64,000 nucleotides of DNA from PALSA-612 sp963704335 (GCA_963704335.1 OY969889.1:1612001-1676000); one strand, 5' to 3'; counted from the stretch's first letter, positions 7,901 to 17,188 are shown. Numbers and translations are program-made. The notes: a model not told the origin generated them from the sequence alone.

Positions 7901-8991
7901 GTGACCAGGGCGCCGAGCTTGTCGATGATCGCGTCGGCCACTTCGCTCGTCCCGACCGCGGATGGGTCGTCGCGCGTGGGCTTCATGTCGTACGTGAGGC
8001 TCTTCCCCTCGGCGATCACGGCCGCGACTGCGCTCTCAAGCCGCGCCGCCGCACCGGGCTCCTCGAGATGATCGAGCATGAGCTTCCCGGAGAGGACCAT
8101 GGCGATCGGGTTGACCTTGTTCTGGCCCCGGTACTTGGGTGCGGAGCCGTGCGTCGCCTCGAAGACGGCCGCGTCCGCGCCGATGTTCGCTCCCGGCGCC
8201 ACGCCCAGGCCGCCGACGAGGCCCGCCGCGAGGTCGGAGACGATGTCGCCGTAGAGGTTGGGCAGCACGAGTACGTCGTACTCCTCGGGCCGCTGGACGA
8301 GCCCCATGCAGAGCGCATCGACGAGGTTCTCGCGCGGCTCGATGTCGGTGTACTCGGCGGCGACATGACGGAAGACCTCGAGGAAGAGCCCGTCCGTGTG
8401 CTTCATGATGTTCGCCTTCGTGATGCCGTGGACCGCGCGGCGACCCTGTGCGCGCGCGTAGTCGAACGCGAAGCGGATGATGCGCTCGGAAGCTTCCGGG
8501 CTCATGGGCTTGACCGAGATGCCGGACTTCGGGCTCACCTGCTTCGGCTGCAGCCGGCCGAGCGTCGCGATCAGCTCCTGGGCGGCTTCGCTCCCGGACT
8601 CGAACTCGATGCCTGCGTAGAGGTCTTCGGTGTTCTCGCGGACGATGACGACGTCGACCGCCTCGTAGCGTGTTCTCACGCCCGGGTAGGTCTTGCAAGG
8701 CCGCAAGCAGGCGTAGAGGTTCAGCTCGTGGCGGAGCGCGACGTTCACCGAGCGGAAGCCCGTGCCGATCGGGGTCGTGATCGGCCCCTTGAGCGCTACG
8801 CCGGTGTCGCGGATCGAGTCCAGGGTCTCCTCCGGCAGCGGGTTACCGTCGTGCGCCTCCATGACGTCCGCGCCGGCCTCCTGCACGTCCCAGTCGAACT
8901 CGACGCCCGTCGCCTCGAGCACACGGCGGGTTGCCTCCGTCAGCTCGGGCCCGGTGCCGTCGCCGGGAATGAGGGTCACGCGGTGCGCCAC
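7897..8991 (-). CDS. isocitrate dehydrogenase, NAD-type (LeuB/IDH3 family)
   Basis: GTG at 8991 gives a 364-aa protein starting VAHRVTLIPGDGTGPE; a longer open frame exists upstream but is out of family register. Substrate-binding text such as PIGTGFRSVN, ALRHELNLYACLRP and VRENTEDLYAGIEF is typical of eukaryote-like NAD isocitrate dehydrogenase, and the Mg-site text LYGDIVSDLAAG is present. Homoisocitrate or isopropylmalate dehydrogenase are the alternatives, but the ALRHELNLYA loop and the TCA neighbourhood favour isocitrate. It overlaps mdh and is divergent from citrate synthase, with 54 bp between the two starts. Confidence 0.88.
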   Translation of the reverse strand: MAHRVTLIPGDGTGPELTEATRRVLEATGVEFDWDVQEAGADVMEAHDGNPLPEETLDSIRDTGVALKGPITTPIGTGFRSVNVALRHELNLYACLRPCKTYPGVRTRYEAVDVVIVRENTEDLYAGIEFESGSEAAQELIATLGRLQPKQVSPKSGISVKPMSPEASERIIRFAFDYARAQGRRAVHGITKANIMKHTDGLFLEVFRHVAAEYTDIEPRENLVDALCMGLVQRPEEYDVLVLPNLYGDIVSDLAAGLVGGLGVAPGANIGADAAVFEATHGSAPKYRGQNKVNPIAMVLSGKLMLDHLEEPGAAARLESAVAAVIAEGKSLTYDMKPTRDDPSAVGTSEVADAIIDKLGALVT

Positions 8992-9045
8992 AGGCTCGAC
9001 TCTAGCGGTGCCCGGCGGAACGGGGTTGGGGTAGATTCCGGCTCG

Positions 9046-10128
9046 ATGTCCGACTTCCAGCCTGGGCTCGAAGGCGTCGTCGCCGTCGAGACCGAGATCG
9101 CCGAGCCCGACCGCGAAGGCGGCGTGCTCCGCTACCGCGGCATCGACATCGAGGAGCTCGTCGGCCACTACCCGTACGAGAACGTGTGGGGCCTGCTCGT
9201 CGACGACGACCTCGACTCCAAGATGCCCGAGCCCGAGCCGTACGAGCCGGCTCGCCTGACGGGGAACGCGCCGGCCGACCTCCAGGCCGAGACGGCCCGG
9301 CTCGCGGGGGCGTGGAAGCTCGGCAAGCTGAACGAGATCTCCGATGAACAGGCCCGTGAAGACCTCGGGCGGCTCTCCTCGCAGATGATGGGGATCGTCG
9401 CGCGCTCGTCGCGGCTCGCGGACGGGAACACGGATCCCGTCGCGGACGACGTGGTCGCGCGGGGGCAGACAGCTGCCGAGAAGTTCCTGCTCCGCTGGCG
9501 TGGCGAGGCCGACCCGCGCCACGTGAAGGCGATCGACACGTACTGGATCTGCACCGCAGAGCACGGTCTCAACGCCTCCACGTTCGCGGCTCGCGTCGCG
9601 GCCTCGACCGGCGCCGACTGCGGTGCGTCGCTCTCCTCGGCCGTCGGCGCCTTGTCAGGTCCGCTGCACGGCGGCGCGCCGGCGTACGTCAAGCCGATGC
9701 TGGAGGAGGTCACCGGCATGGGCGACCCGGAGAAGTGGGTGAGCGACACTCTCGACGCCGGCAAGCGGATCATGGGCTTCGGACACCGGATCTACAGGGC
9801 GGAGGATCCGCGCTCGCGCATTCTCAAGCGGACTGCGCGGGAGCTCGGCTCACCTCAGATCGAGATCGCCGAGCAGCTCGAGGAAGCCGCACTTGCCGAG
9901 CTCGAGCGGCGGCATCCCGAGCGCCCGCTGAAGACGAACGTCGAGTACTACTCCGCTCTCGTGCTCGACGTCGCAGAGATCCCGCCTCCGCTCGCGCCGG
10001 CGATGTTTGCGTGCTCGCGTGTGGCCGGCTGGTCGGCGCACATCCTCGAGCAGAAGCGCACCGGGCGGCTCTTCCGTCCGTCGGCGCGCTACGTCGGGCC
10101 GGCGCCACGATCCCTGACCACGGCTTGA
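9046..10128 (+). CDS. gltA: citrate synthase
   Basis: ATG at 9046 yields 360 aa, typical of the shorter hexapeptide-free citrate synthases of Gram-positive bacteria. The catalytic histidines appear in TAEHGLNASTF and GFGHRIYRAEDPR, and GPLHGGAP is the oxaloacetate/CoA site. The much longer open frame upstream is antisense to the isocitrate dehydrogenase and is not coding. It condenses acetyl-CoA and oxaloacetate. 2-Methylcitrate synthase is a possible alternative, but the gene stands divergent from icd and mdh. Its TGA overlaps the TTG of the next gene. Confidence 0.94.
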   Translation: MSDFQPGLEGVVAVETEIAEPDREGGVLRYRGIDIEELVGHYPYENVWGLLVDDDLDSKMPEPEPYEPARLTGNAPADLQAETARLAGAWKLGKLNEISDEQAREDLGRLSSQMMGIVARSSRLADGNTDPVADDVVARGQTAAEKFLLRWRGEADPRHVKAIDTYWICTAEHGLNASTFAARVAASTGADCGASLSSAVGALSGPLHGGAPAYVKPMLEEVTGMGDPEKWVSDTLDAGKRIMGFGHRIYRAEDPRSRILKRTARELGSPQIEIAEQLEEAALAELERRHPERPLKTNVEYYSALVLDVAEIPPPLAPAMFACSRVAGWSAHILEQKRTGRLFRPSARYVGPAPRSLTTA

Positions 10129-10625
10129 CGCTCGCCGAGGCAGCGGTCCGAGCCGACGCGCTGGCCGCGGAAGGGAGCGAACAGGAGCTGGCCGGTCTCC
10201 GCAGAGAATGGGAAGACGAGATCGAGGCCGATGCCCGCAACTCGGACTACCGTCAGCGCGCCGTCGCGTACCGGGCCGTCGGGCAGTTTCGCTTCCGTCA
10301 GAAGATGGAGCTCTTGCGGCGAGGGCTCGAGGACGAGAGCCCGGCGTGCCGCGGCTCCGCGCTCATCTCGCTGGAGCTTCTGTCGAGGGACGCTCCCGCC
10401 GGCATCAACGCCGCCCGCCCGCTGCTGCACCGGCTCGTGTCCGCCGACGACAACCAGGCTGTGCGGCGGCTCGCGGTCGTCTGCCTGCGCAACGGCTCTC
10501 CCAGCCGCGATACGCTCGTGCTGCTGAACGGCCTGGCCGACGACGACGAAGCCGACCGGGAGCTCCGCGAGGTGTCACGGAAGGTGGCGGCCGCGCTGAA
10601 GAAGAAGTCCGATACCCGCAGCTAG
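10125..10625 (+). CDS. small helical (HEAT-repeat-like) protein of unknown function
   Basis: A TTG start overlapping the citrate synthase stop (TTGA) gives 166 aa beginning LTLAEAAVRADALAAEG. The frame extends upstream only antisense or out of frame to citrate synthase. The sequence is Leu/Arg/Asp-rich with paired helices such as GSALISLELLSRD and VRRLAVVCLRNGS, resembling two or three HEAT/armadillo repeats, and ends in a Lys-rich tail. There is no signal peptide or membrane segment. It meets the recombinase gene tail to tail, sharing four bases. Function not known. Confidence 0.7.
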   Translation: MTLAEAAVRADALAAEGSEQELAGLRREWEDEIEADARNSDYRQRAVAYRAVGQFRFRQKMELLRRGLEDESPACRGSALISLELLSRDAPAGINAARPLLHRLVSADDNQAVRRLAVVCLRNGSPSRDTLVLLNGLADDDEADRELREVSRKVAAALKKKSDTRS

Positions 10626-11500
10626 CGCTTGCGCGCGTGCGGGTGGGCGGCGAAGTACGTCTCGCGGCGGCGCTTGTCCGTGACGTGCGTGTACAGCTCG
10701 GTGGTGGCGAGATCAGCGTGCCCGAGCATCTCCTGGACGCTGCGCAGGTCGGCGCCGCCCTCGAGCAGATGCGTGGCGAACGAGTGGCGTAGGAGATGCG
10801 GATGCACGCGATCGGCTTCGAGCCCCGCCTTCTCGGCGAGCCGCCGCAGGATGAGAAAGACGCCTGCGCGCGTAAGCGGCCCGCCGCGCGCGTTCAGGAA
10901 CAGGGCCTGCGTCCGGCGACGGTCCAGATACGGGCGGCCGCGGGAGATGTAGCGGCGCAGTGCGTCCGTCGCCTGCCGGCCGATGGGCACGACGCGTTCC
11001 TTCGAGCCCTTGCCGATGCAGCGCACGAGCCGCTCGTCGAGGTCGACCGATCCGCGCTCGAGGCCGACGGCCTCGCTGACGCGTAGCCCCGCGCCGTAGA
11101 GCAGCTCCACGATCGCCGCGTCCCGGAGTGCACGCGGCGTGGTACCCGCCGCGGCCTCCATCAGCCGCTCGGCCTCTGCCGCAGACAGTGTCCTCGGCAG
11201 CCTGCGGATCCTTCGCGGCGCCGCGACCTCCGCGGCGGGGTTGTCGGGACGCTCGCCAATGAGCTGCTCGTGCCGGAAGAACGATCGCAGTGCGGCTAGG
11301 CGCCGGGCGATCGTCGAACCGGCGCGCCCGGCTGAGCGCAGATCCGCTAGGTACTGCTCGATCTGCTCGCGGGAGGCGGATGCGGCATCCGCGCCGAGCC
11401 GTCCTTCGAAGTCCTCGAGGTCGCGCCGGTAGCTCTCCACCGTCCGCGGCGCCAGCCGCGCACGGGAAACGGCGAGGAAGCGGTCGACTGCCGTGCTCAC
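10622..11500 (-). CDS. xerD: tyrosine recombinase XerD-like
   Basis: This 292-aa protein has the SAM-like N-terminal DNA-binding domain (about 1-85) and the phage-integrase catalytic domain. All catalytic residues are visible: Arg in GLRVSEAVG, Lys in IGKGSKE, HxxR in HPHLLRHSF, His in LGHADLATT and the nucleophile Tyr in ELYTHV. Such enzymes resolve chromosome dimers at dif with FtsK. A second Xer-type gene lies 719 bp further along the same strand, separated only by the DUF1461 gene. No integron, phage or att site is visible nearby, supporting a housekeeping role. Confidence 0.92.
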   Translation of the reverse strand: MSTAVDRFLAVSRARLAPRTVESYRRDLEDFEGRLGADAASASREQIEQYLADLRSAGRAGSTIARRLAALRSFFRHEQLIGERPDNPAAEVAAPRRIRRLPRTLSAAEAERLMEAAAGTTPRALRDAAIVELLYGAGLRVSEAVGLERGSVDLDERLVRCIGKGSKERVVPIGRQATDALRRYISRGRPYLDRRRTQALFLNARGGPLTRAGVFLILRRLAEKAGLEADRVHPHLLRHSFATHLLEGGADLRSVQEMLGHADLATTELYTHVTDKRRRETYFAAHPHARKR

Positions 11501-12222
11501 ATGCTCTCCGGGCTCGCGCGCATTCGCGCCGGCTTACGCACACCCGCGCGGCGCGCCCAGAACGTCGCGACGAGGAACACGATGCCCGCCTGGATCACGG
11601 CCACGACGCCGATGGCGACGGCGACGTCGAGCCAGAAACGGTCCGGGTAGAGCCGCCGGAGCGTGTCCGTCTCCGCGAAACGCCAGCTCTCGCCCTCGAA
11701 GAAGAGCCAGTGGAACGCCGTCTCGAAGGCGTCGTAGTTCACGAGTGCCGCAATGCCGGCCACAAGTGCGAGGACTACGGTGAGCACGGCGCCTCTGGCG
11801 AGGGCGACGGGTACCAGGGCGCGCGTCGTGCGGACCAGAGCCCCGAGGACGGCGAGAATCGCGATCGCGATCAGCGCGATGATCTGAAACCGATACGCAC
11901 GCGAGACCGCAGTCCGCACGTCCTGCATGTGCGACACCTCCCGCGCATTGAATGCCGGCTCATCATTCGGCAGCCGCGCCTCTCGCAGGAGATCGACTCC
12001 CTCCTCCGTCGACGGCTCGATCGAGCGCAGGCCCAGCAGCGCCAGCTGCTCGCGTTGCTGTTCCGTAAGGCCGAACCGGTCCTCGGGCACCCAGCCGTAG
12101 TCGTAGACCGTGCGCACGAACTCCTCGTCCGTTGCCATCCGGACGCAGTTGACGACGAGGATGAAGGGGACGACGAGCGTCACGGCCACGCTCAGCGCAA
12201 CGGTGACGATCCTGCCGATCAC
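11497..12222 (-). CDS. DUF1461 (TIGR01906-type) integral membrane protein
   Basis: This 241-aa protein has four predicted membrane segments: about 5-25, 112-132, 140-160 and 200-225. The extracytoplasmic part holds the family's conserved text YDYGWVPEDRFGLTEQQRE and, after the third segment, FHWLFFEGESWRF followed by TDTLRRLYPDRFW. Function is unknown. It overlaps both recombinase genes by four bases at each end (stop and start shared), so the three are one transcript. A link between this membrane protein and Xer recombination is only suggested by position. Confidence 0.85.
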   Translation of the reverse strand: MIGRIVTVALSVAVTLVVPFILVVNCVRMATDEEFVRTVYDYGWVPEDRFGLTEQQREQLALLGLRSIEPSTEEGVDLLREARLPNDEPAFNAREVSHMQDVRTAVSRAYRFQIIALIAIAILAVLGALVRTTRALVPVALARGAVLTVVLALVAGIAALVNYDAFETAFHWLFFEGESWRFAETDTLRRLYPDRFWLDVAVAIGVVAVIQAGIVFLVATFWARRAGVRKPARMRASPESM

Positions 12223-13055
12223 GACCTGGGATGCGAGCGGTCGTATACCCGGCGCAAGCGTCGCCCGTCCACGTGGCTGTAGACCTGCGTCGTCGAGAGC
12301 GAGCTGTGGCCCAACAGCTCCTGGATGACGCGGAGGTCCGCCCCGCCCTCCAGCAGGTGCGTGGCGAAGGCGTGGCGGAGCCGGTGCGGGTTGGGGATGA
12401 CACGGCGCAGCGTGCTCGTGTCCAGGCGCCGTCCGCGCGCCGATACGAAGAGCGCGTTCTCGGCTCCGCGCACGAGCTGCGGCCGGCCGTCGCGGAGGTA
12501 GCGCGCGAGCCAGTGCGCCGCCTCCTCACCCAGCGGCATGACGCGCTCCTTGCCGCCCTTGCCCAGCACGCGGACGGCCTCCTGCTCGAAGTCCACGTCG
12601 GCGAGATCGAGCCCGACCGCCTCCTGGCTGCGCAGGCCGGCCGAGTAGACGAGCTCGCCGAGAGCGCGATTGCGGAGCGGGATCGGCCCTTCGCCTTCGA
12701 GCGAGCCGAGCTCGCGATCGATCTCGTCCGCCTTGCCGATGTGTGGCAGGCGACGCGGTCTCCGGGGTGAGAGCGAGATGTCGGGCACGCGACTCGGCCC
12801 GAGCGCTGACCGGAGCAGAGCGCGAACGGCGGCGAGCTTGCGGGCGATCGTCGCCGGAGCGAGGCGACGCGGCCGGCCCCGGCCGAGCTCCGCCGCGTAG
12901 TCGGTCAGGACACGCGCGTCGACGTCGTCCAGGCCCAGATCGTGCCGATCGAGCCAGGCCGCGAAGGCCCGGAGATCGGAGCGGTAGGCCCGCCGGGTGG
13001 CGTCGGAGAGCGCAGCCGACGCGAGGAACCGCTCGATCGCGGCTTCCGTGCTCAC
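12219..13055 (-). CDS. xerC: tyrosine recombinase XerC-like with a shortened catalytic domain
   Basis: GTG at 13055 gives 278 aa; the GTGA overlaps the end of the GNAT gene. The catalytic set is present: Arg in GLRSQEAVG, Lys in LGKGGKE, HxxR in PHRLRHAF, His in LGHSSLSTT and Tyr in QVYSHV. Compared with the XerD-like neighbour, about 12 residues are missing between the strand ending NALFVSARGR and the HxxR motif: LDTSTLRRVIPNPHRLRH replaces a longer helix and loop. The protein probably partners the other recombinase. Which is XerC and which XerD cannot be settled by eye. Confidence 0.88.
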   Translation of the reverse strand: MSTEAAIERFLASAALSDATRRAYRSDLRAFAAWLDRHDLGLDDVDARVLTDYAAELGRGRPRRLAPATIARKLAAVRALLRSALGPSRVPDISLSPRRPRRLPHIGKADEIDRELGSLEGEGPIPLRNRALGELVYSAGLRSQEAVGLDLADVDFEQEAVRVLGKGGKERVMPLGEEAAHWLARYLRDGRPQLVRGAENALFVSARGRRLDTSTLRRVIPNPHRLRHAFATHLLEGGADLRVIQELLGHSSLSTTQVYSHVDGRRLRRVYDRSHPRS

Positions 13056-13675
13056 GAAACCGTGTTCGTCGCCAGCCCGTTCTCTCCCGCCAGGCGCGAG
13101 TACATGACGAAGTCGACGCGCCGCTTCTGGCGGCGGCTGTAGCGGACGGACCGCAGCACGCCTTCGCGCCGAAAGCCGGCGTTCTCGGCCACCTTCTGCG
13201 AGGCCTCGTTGTGCACGTCCGCCCGCAGCTGCAGTCGGAGCACGTCTCCCTGTTCGAATGCCCACTCGGCCGCGAGTCGCACCGCGCGCGTTGCAACACC
13301 GCGGCCGCGAGCCTCGGCCCGCACCCAGTAGCCGATCTCGGCGACTCCGTGCGGATGGTCCTGCCAGCCGACGCCGCACGAGCCCAGGATCGTCCCCGTG
13401 TGCGCATCCGTGACGGCGAACGCCCAGAGGCTGCCGTCCTTCCAGCCGCGGCGGCAGGCGGCGACGTAGGCCCGGGCGTCTGCGCGGGTGTACGGGGCGG
13501 GAATGTCGTCGATCCAGCGGGCGATCTCGGGATCGCGGCACGACTCGGCGATCACCGACACATCGCCGTCCGTCCACGGGCGCAGGAGGACGACGCCGTC
13601 AGCCAGAGGAGGGTCAGGAGGCCGCAGTCTCAAGAGTTCGAGCGTAGCGCGGTACTCTCCGCTGGGAGCATGCAT
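13052..13675 (-). CDS. GNAT-family N-acetyltransferase (RimJ/RimL type)
   Basis: The 207-aa product contains the acetyl-CoA loop RAEARGRGVATRAV, the preceding strand VAEIGYWV and the C-terminal NEASQKVAENAGFRREG typical of RimJ-like enzymes that acetylate protein N-termini or small amines. The assigned ATG forms one ATGCAT palindrome with the opposite-strand start of the FG-GAP gene, so the two coding regions overlap by six bases head to head. The real start may be a TTG or other codon about 12-15 residues further in, at LLRLRPPD. It is first in the minus-strand unit with the XerC-like gene. Confidence 0.87.
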   Translation of the reverse strand: MHAPSGEYRATLELLRLRPPDPPLADGVVLLRPWTDGDVSVIAESCRDPEIARWIDDIPAPYTRADARAYVAACRRGWKDGSLWAFAVTDAHTGTILGSCGVGWQDHPHGVAEIGYWVRAEARGRGVATRAVRLAAEWAFEQGDVLRLQLRADVHNEASQKVAENAGFRREGVLRSVRYSRRQKRRVDFVMYSRLAGENGLATNTVS

Positions 13676-15553
13676 CAGCGCGGACGAGTTCTCGCTGTGA
13701 CCGGAGCGGCAGCCGTCGCCGCCGCGGGAGTGGCGTGTGCGCTCCCCGGCGCCCAGACAGCGTGGGATGTCCCCCTTCAGCTCCAGCAGGCAAACGTTCG
13801 GGTCAGCGGCGCAGCCGAGGACGACCGCCTCGGGTGGGCCGTGGCCGGCGTGGGCGACGTCAACGGCGACCGCCGCCTGGACGTCGCCGTCGGGGCTCCC
13901 TTCTCCGCCAACAACGGGCGCGCGTCATCGGGCTCCGCCCATGTTCTCTACGGACCGTTCAACGGGACCGAGCTCGACGTCGGTGCGGCCGACGTCAGAG
14001 GCTTTCGGATCGACGGCGCCGCCGAGGGCGACTTCGCAGCCGGCTCTGTCGCGGCCGGGGATGTCAACAGCGACCGCCGGGCGGACCTGCTCATAGGCTC
14101 GCCCGAAACCGACAACAACGAGCGCGAGCAGTCGGGCTCCGTCTTCGTCGTCTTCGGCGGAGCTCGCCGCGGGCAGATCGACCTGGCGAACCTCGCCGCG
14201 GGCTACCGCGTCGACGGCGCCGACGACGGTGACCAGGCGGGATGGTCGGTGAGCCGCGCCGGTGACGTGAACGGTGACGGCCGCGCCGACATGCTGGTGG
14301 GCGCGCCGCTGGCCGACAACAACGAGCGCATCGAATCGGGCTCGGCCTACGTCGTGCTCGGCAAAGGGTCGTCGGACGGAATAGACCTCGCGTTCTCGAC
14401 GAGCGTTCGCCTGCAGCTGGACGGTGCGGACTCCAGGGAGCGGGCGGGCTGGTCGGTTGCCGGGGCGGGTGACGTGAACGGAGACCGGCGTCCCGATTTC
14501 ATCGTCGGCGCCCCGTGGGCGAACGCGAACGGGCGCTTCTTCTCGGGCTCTGCCTACGTCATCTTCGGCCAGGCGGCCGCCACGACGGTCGACCTCGCCG
14601 CGCCCGGTGCCTCCGGCTTCCGGATCGACGGGCCGACCGGCGGCGACATCGTGTTCGGCGGCGCCGGCTGGTCCGTCTCCGGGGCAGGCGATGTCAACGG
14701 CGACGGCCGCGCGGACGTGATCGTCGGCTTCCCGTTCTACAACGCCGGGCCGCGCGAGGACGCGGGAGCAGCCTTCGTCGTGTTCGGCAAGGCGACCTCC
14801 GCGCCCGTCGACCTCGCGTCACTCGGCAACAGAGGGTTCAGGATCGACGGCGCGAGGGCAGGCGATCTCGCCGGCGCGTCGGTCGCGAGCCTCGGGGACG
14901 TGAACTTCGACGGCCGCGCCGACCTGCTCGTCGGCGCAGAACAGGCCGACAACAACGGGCGGCGCGACTCGGGATCCACCTACGTCGTGTACGGAAAGAA
15001 GGACGCCCGTGCCGTCGACCTTCGTGCTCTCGGCAGGGCGGGGGCGAGGATCGACGGCGAGGTGGCCAACGATCTCGCCGGTTGGTCGGTTGCTCCCGCG
15101 GGCGACGTCAACGGCGACAAGCGGCCCGACGTCCTGGTCGGCGCCCACGCGTCGGACGGCAACGGCCGCAATCAGTCGGGTGCGGCGTATCTCCTCTTCG
15201 CACCGGACCAGCGCGCAGCCAGGCTCGTTCTCACCGCCCGGTCGCCACAGCCTGCGCTGAGACAGAGGGGCGTCACGGTCCGAGCATCCTGCAGCGAGTC
15301 GTGCTCCCTGCGGGCCACGGGCGCCATTACGTTCGCCAAGCCGCGAGCCAGTCTGCCGCTACGCGTCGCCGAGACTCGGCTGAGCCGAGCAGGCAAGACA
15401 ACGCTCAAGCTCGGCCTCTCCAGCGCCGCGCAATCACGGCTCGCGGTCCTGCTCGAGGGGAAGCAACCGGGAGCGGCGACGCTGACGCTCACGGCTCTCG
15501 ACGCCGACGGCAACAGGAGCACTGCGACGGCGAAAATAGCCGTCCGGCGCTAG
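13670..15553 (+). CDS. secreted FG-GAP/integrin-alpha-like beta-propeller protein
   Basis: A 627-aa protein starting MHQRGRVLAV with a signal peptide ending near ALPGAQTAW. About seven FG-GAP blades follow (about 40-525), each with the calcium loop DVNGDxRxDxxVG (for example GDVNGDGRADMLVGAP) and a closing SGSAYVxxG strand. Spacing is about 60-65 residues. The C-terminal ~110 residues form a separate beta-rich Ala/Leu/Ser domain with two cysteines. Such proteins bind calcium and surface ligands; no enzymatic motif is seen. The longer frame upstream is antisense to the GNAT and XerC genes. Confidence 0.88.
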   Translation: MHQRGRVLAVTGAAAVAAAGVACALPGAQTAWDVPLQLQQANVRVSGAAEDDRLGWAVAGVGDVNGDRRLDVAVGAPFSANNGRASSGSAHVLYGPFNGTELDVGAADVRGFRIDGAAEGDFAAGSVAAGDVNSDRRADLLIGSPETDNNEREQSGSVFVVFGGARRGQIDLANLAAGYRVDGADDGDQAGWSVSRAGDVNGDGRADMLVGAPLADNNERIESGSAYVVLGKGSSDGIDLAFSTSVRLQLDGADSRERAGWSVAGAGDVNGDRRPDFIVGAPWANANGRFFSGSAYVIFGQAAATTVDLAAPGASGFRIDGPTGGDIVFGGAGWSVSGAGDVNGDGRADVIVGFPFYNAGPREDAGAAFVVFGKATSAPVDLASLGNRGFRIDGARAGDLAGASVASLGDVNFDGRADLLVGAEQADNNGRRDSGSTYVVYGKKDARAVDLRALGRAGARIDGEVANDLAGWSVAPAGDVNGDKRPDVLVGAHASDGNGRNQSGAAYLLFAPDQRAARLVLTARSPQPALRQRGVTVRASCSESCSLRATGAITFAKPRASLPLRVAETRLSRAGKTTLKLGLSSAAQSRLAVLLEGKQPGAATLTLTALDADGNRSTATAKIAVRR

Positions 15554-15583
15554 AAGCAGCCGTCTGGCAATAGGATTCCCGCG

Positions 15584-17188
15584 ATGGTGGCGACGGCGGG
15601 AGTCGAGGTACGAAGCCCGATCGGGCTCGACGCGCACGGTTTGGCGCCTTCCGGCCGCGTCTACTGGAATCCCACCACGTCGCTGCTCTATGGCCACGCG
15701 CTACTGCGCGGAGAGGCGCAGCTCGCCGAGGGCGGACCGCTCGTCGTCGACACCGGCGAGCACACCGGCCGCTCGCCGCTCGACAAGTTCCTCGTCCGCG
15801 AGCCTGGCTCGGAGGATCGGCTCTGGTGGGGAACGGTCAACCAGCCGATCGAGGAAGACAAGTTCGAAGGCCTGCGCGCGAAGATCGTCTCCTTCCTCGA
15901 CGACCAGGACGTGTACGTCGTCGACGCGTTCGCGGGTTCCGATCCCGCGCACCGCCTGTCGCTCCGGGTCGTGACCTACAGCCCGTGGCACGCGCTGTTC
16001 GCAAAGACGCTCTTCATCGACCCGCCGGAGAAGGAGCTGCGCCGCCACGACCCAGAGGCGCTCGTGCTGCACGCGCCTGCCGTCGAGGCGGATCCGGAGG
16101 TCGACGGCACGCGTTCCACGACCTTCGTCGTGCTCCACCCGAGCCGCTCGGAGGTGCTCATAGGAGGGACGTACTACGCGGGCGAGATCAAGAAGTCGAT
16201 CTTCACCGTCATGAACGACCGACTACCGCTGCGCGACGTGATGCCGATGCACTGCTCCGCGAACGTGGGCCGCGACGGGCGAGTGGCTGTCTTCTTCGGC
16301 CTCTCCGGCACGGGCAAGACGACGCTGTCGGCGGACCCCGAGCGCCATCTGATCGGCGACGACGAGCACGGCTGGTCGGACGACGGCATCTTCAACATTG
16401 AAGGCGGCTGCTACGCCAAGGTGATCCGGCTGTCCGCCGAGGCGGAGCCGGAGATCTACCGCACGACAAGGGCGTTCGGGACCGTGCTGGAGAACGTCGT
16501 CATGGACGAGCGCGGCGTCCTCGATCTCGACGACGACTCGAAGACGGAGAACACCCGCGCCGCCTACAAGCTCGAGCAGATCGCGAATCACCTGCCGACG
16601 AAGCGCGCCGGTCACCCTGCCTCCGTCGTCATGCTCACCGCAGACGCTTTCGGGGTGCTGCCGCCGATCGCCCGGCTAACGACGGAGCAGGCCCTCTTCT
16701 ATTTCCTCTCCGGCTACACGGCCAAGGTGGCGGGCACCGAGATCGGCGTCACCGAGCCGCAGGCCACCCTCTCGGCGTGCTTCGGCGCACCGTTCCTACC
16801 GCGACACCCGTCCACGTACGCGGAGCTGCTCGGCGAGCGTCTCGACAGCCACGGCTCGACCGTCTGGCTCGTCAACACGGGGTGGACGGGAGGCCCGTAC
16901 GGCGAGGGCGAGCGGATGCCGATCGGCGCGACGCGGGCGATGCTGTCCGCTGCGCTCCTGGGCAAGCTCGACAACGTCGCGTACCGCACGGACGACGTTT
17001 TTGGCTTCCACGTGCCCGAGAGCGTGCCCGGTGTCGACAAGCGGCTGCTCGATCCGCGCTCGACGTGGCGCGACCCGGAGGCGTATGACGCGCAGGCCGC
17101 GAAGCTCGCGCAGATGTTCGCCGACAACTTCGTGAAGTTCGGCGACGCGGTGGCTCCGGAGGTTTCAGCCGCCGGTCCTCAGGGCTAA
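15584..17188 (+). CDS. pckA: phosphoenolpyruvate carboxykinase (ATP)
   Basis: This 534-aa enzyme has the expected length. The P-loop GLSGTGKTTLS lies at about 238-248, the metal and substrate region reads LIGDDEHGWSDDGIFNIEGG, and MPMHCSANVG precedes the P-loop as in E. coli PckA. It converts oxaloacetate plus ATP to PEP, the entry to gluconeogenesis, and fits the local TCA gene set. The start MVATAGVEVRSP gives a slightly long N-terminus. Thirty bases separate it from the FG-GAP gene, so co-transcription is possible though functionally unrelated. Confidence 0.96.
   Translation: MVATAGVEVRSPIGLDAHGLAPSGRVYWNPTTSLLYGHALLRGEAQLAEGGPLVVDTGEHTGRSPLDKFLVREPGSEDRLWWGTVNQPIEEDKFEGLRAKIVSFLDDQDVYVVDAFAGSDPAHRLSLRVVTYSPWHALFAKTLFIDPPEKELRRHDPEALVLHAPAVEADPEVDGTRSTTFVVLHPSRSEVLIGGTYYAGEIKKSIFTVMNDRLPLRDVMPMHCSANVGRDGRVAVFFGLSGTGKTTLSADPERHLIGDDEHGWSDDGIFNIEGGCYAKVIRLSAEAEPEIYRTTRAFGTVLENVVMDERGVLDLDDDSKTENTRAAYKLEQIANHLPTKRAGHPASVVMLTADAFGVLPPIARLTTEQALFYFLSGYTAKVAGTEIGVTEPQATLSACFGAPFLPRHPSTYAELLGERLDSHGSTVWLVNTGWTGGPYGEGERMPIGATRAMLSAALLGKLDNVAYRTDDVFGFHVPESVPGVDKRLLDPRSTWRDPEAYDAQAAKLAQMFADNFVKFGDAVAPEVSAAGPQG

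Noticed and set aside
8068..9045. Upstream 326-codon extension of citrate synthase
   Set aside because: It runs antisense to the isocitrate dehydrogenase, and family homology begins at MSDFQPG.
12743..13669. Upstream 300-codon extension of the FG-GAP protein
   Set aside because: It is antisense to the XerC-like and GNAT genes; the signal peptide begins at 13670.
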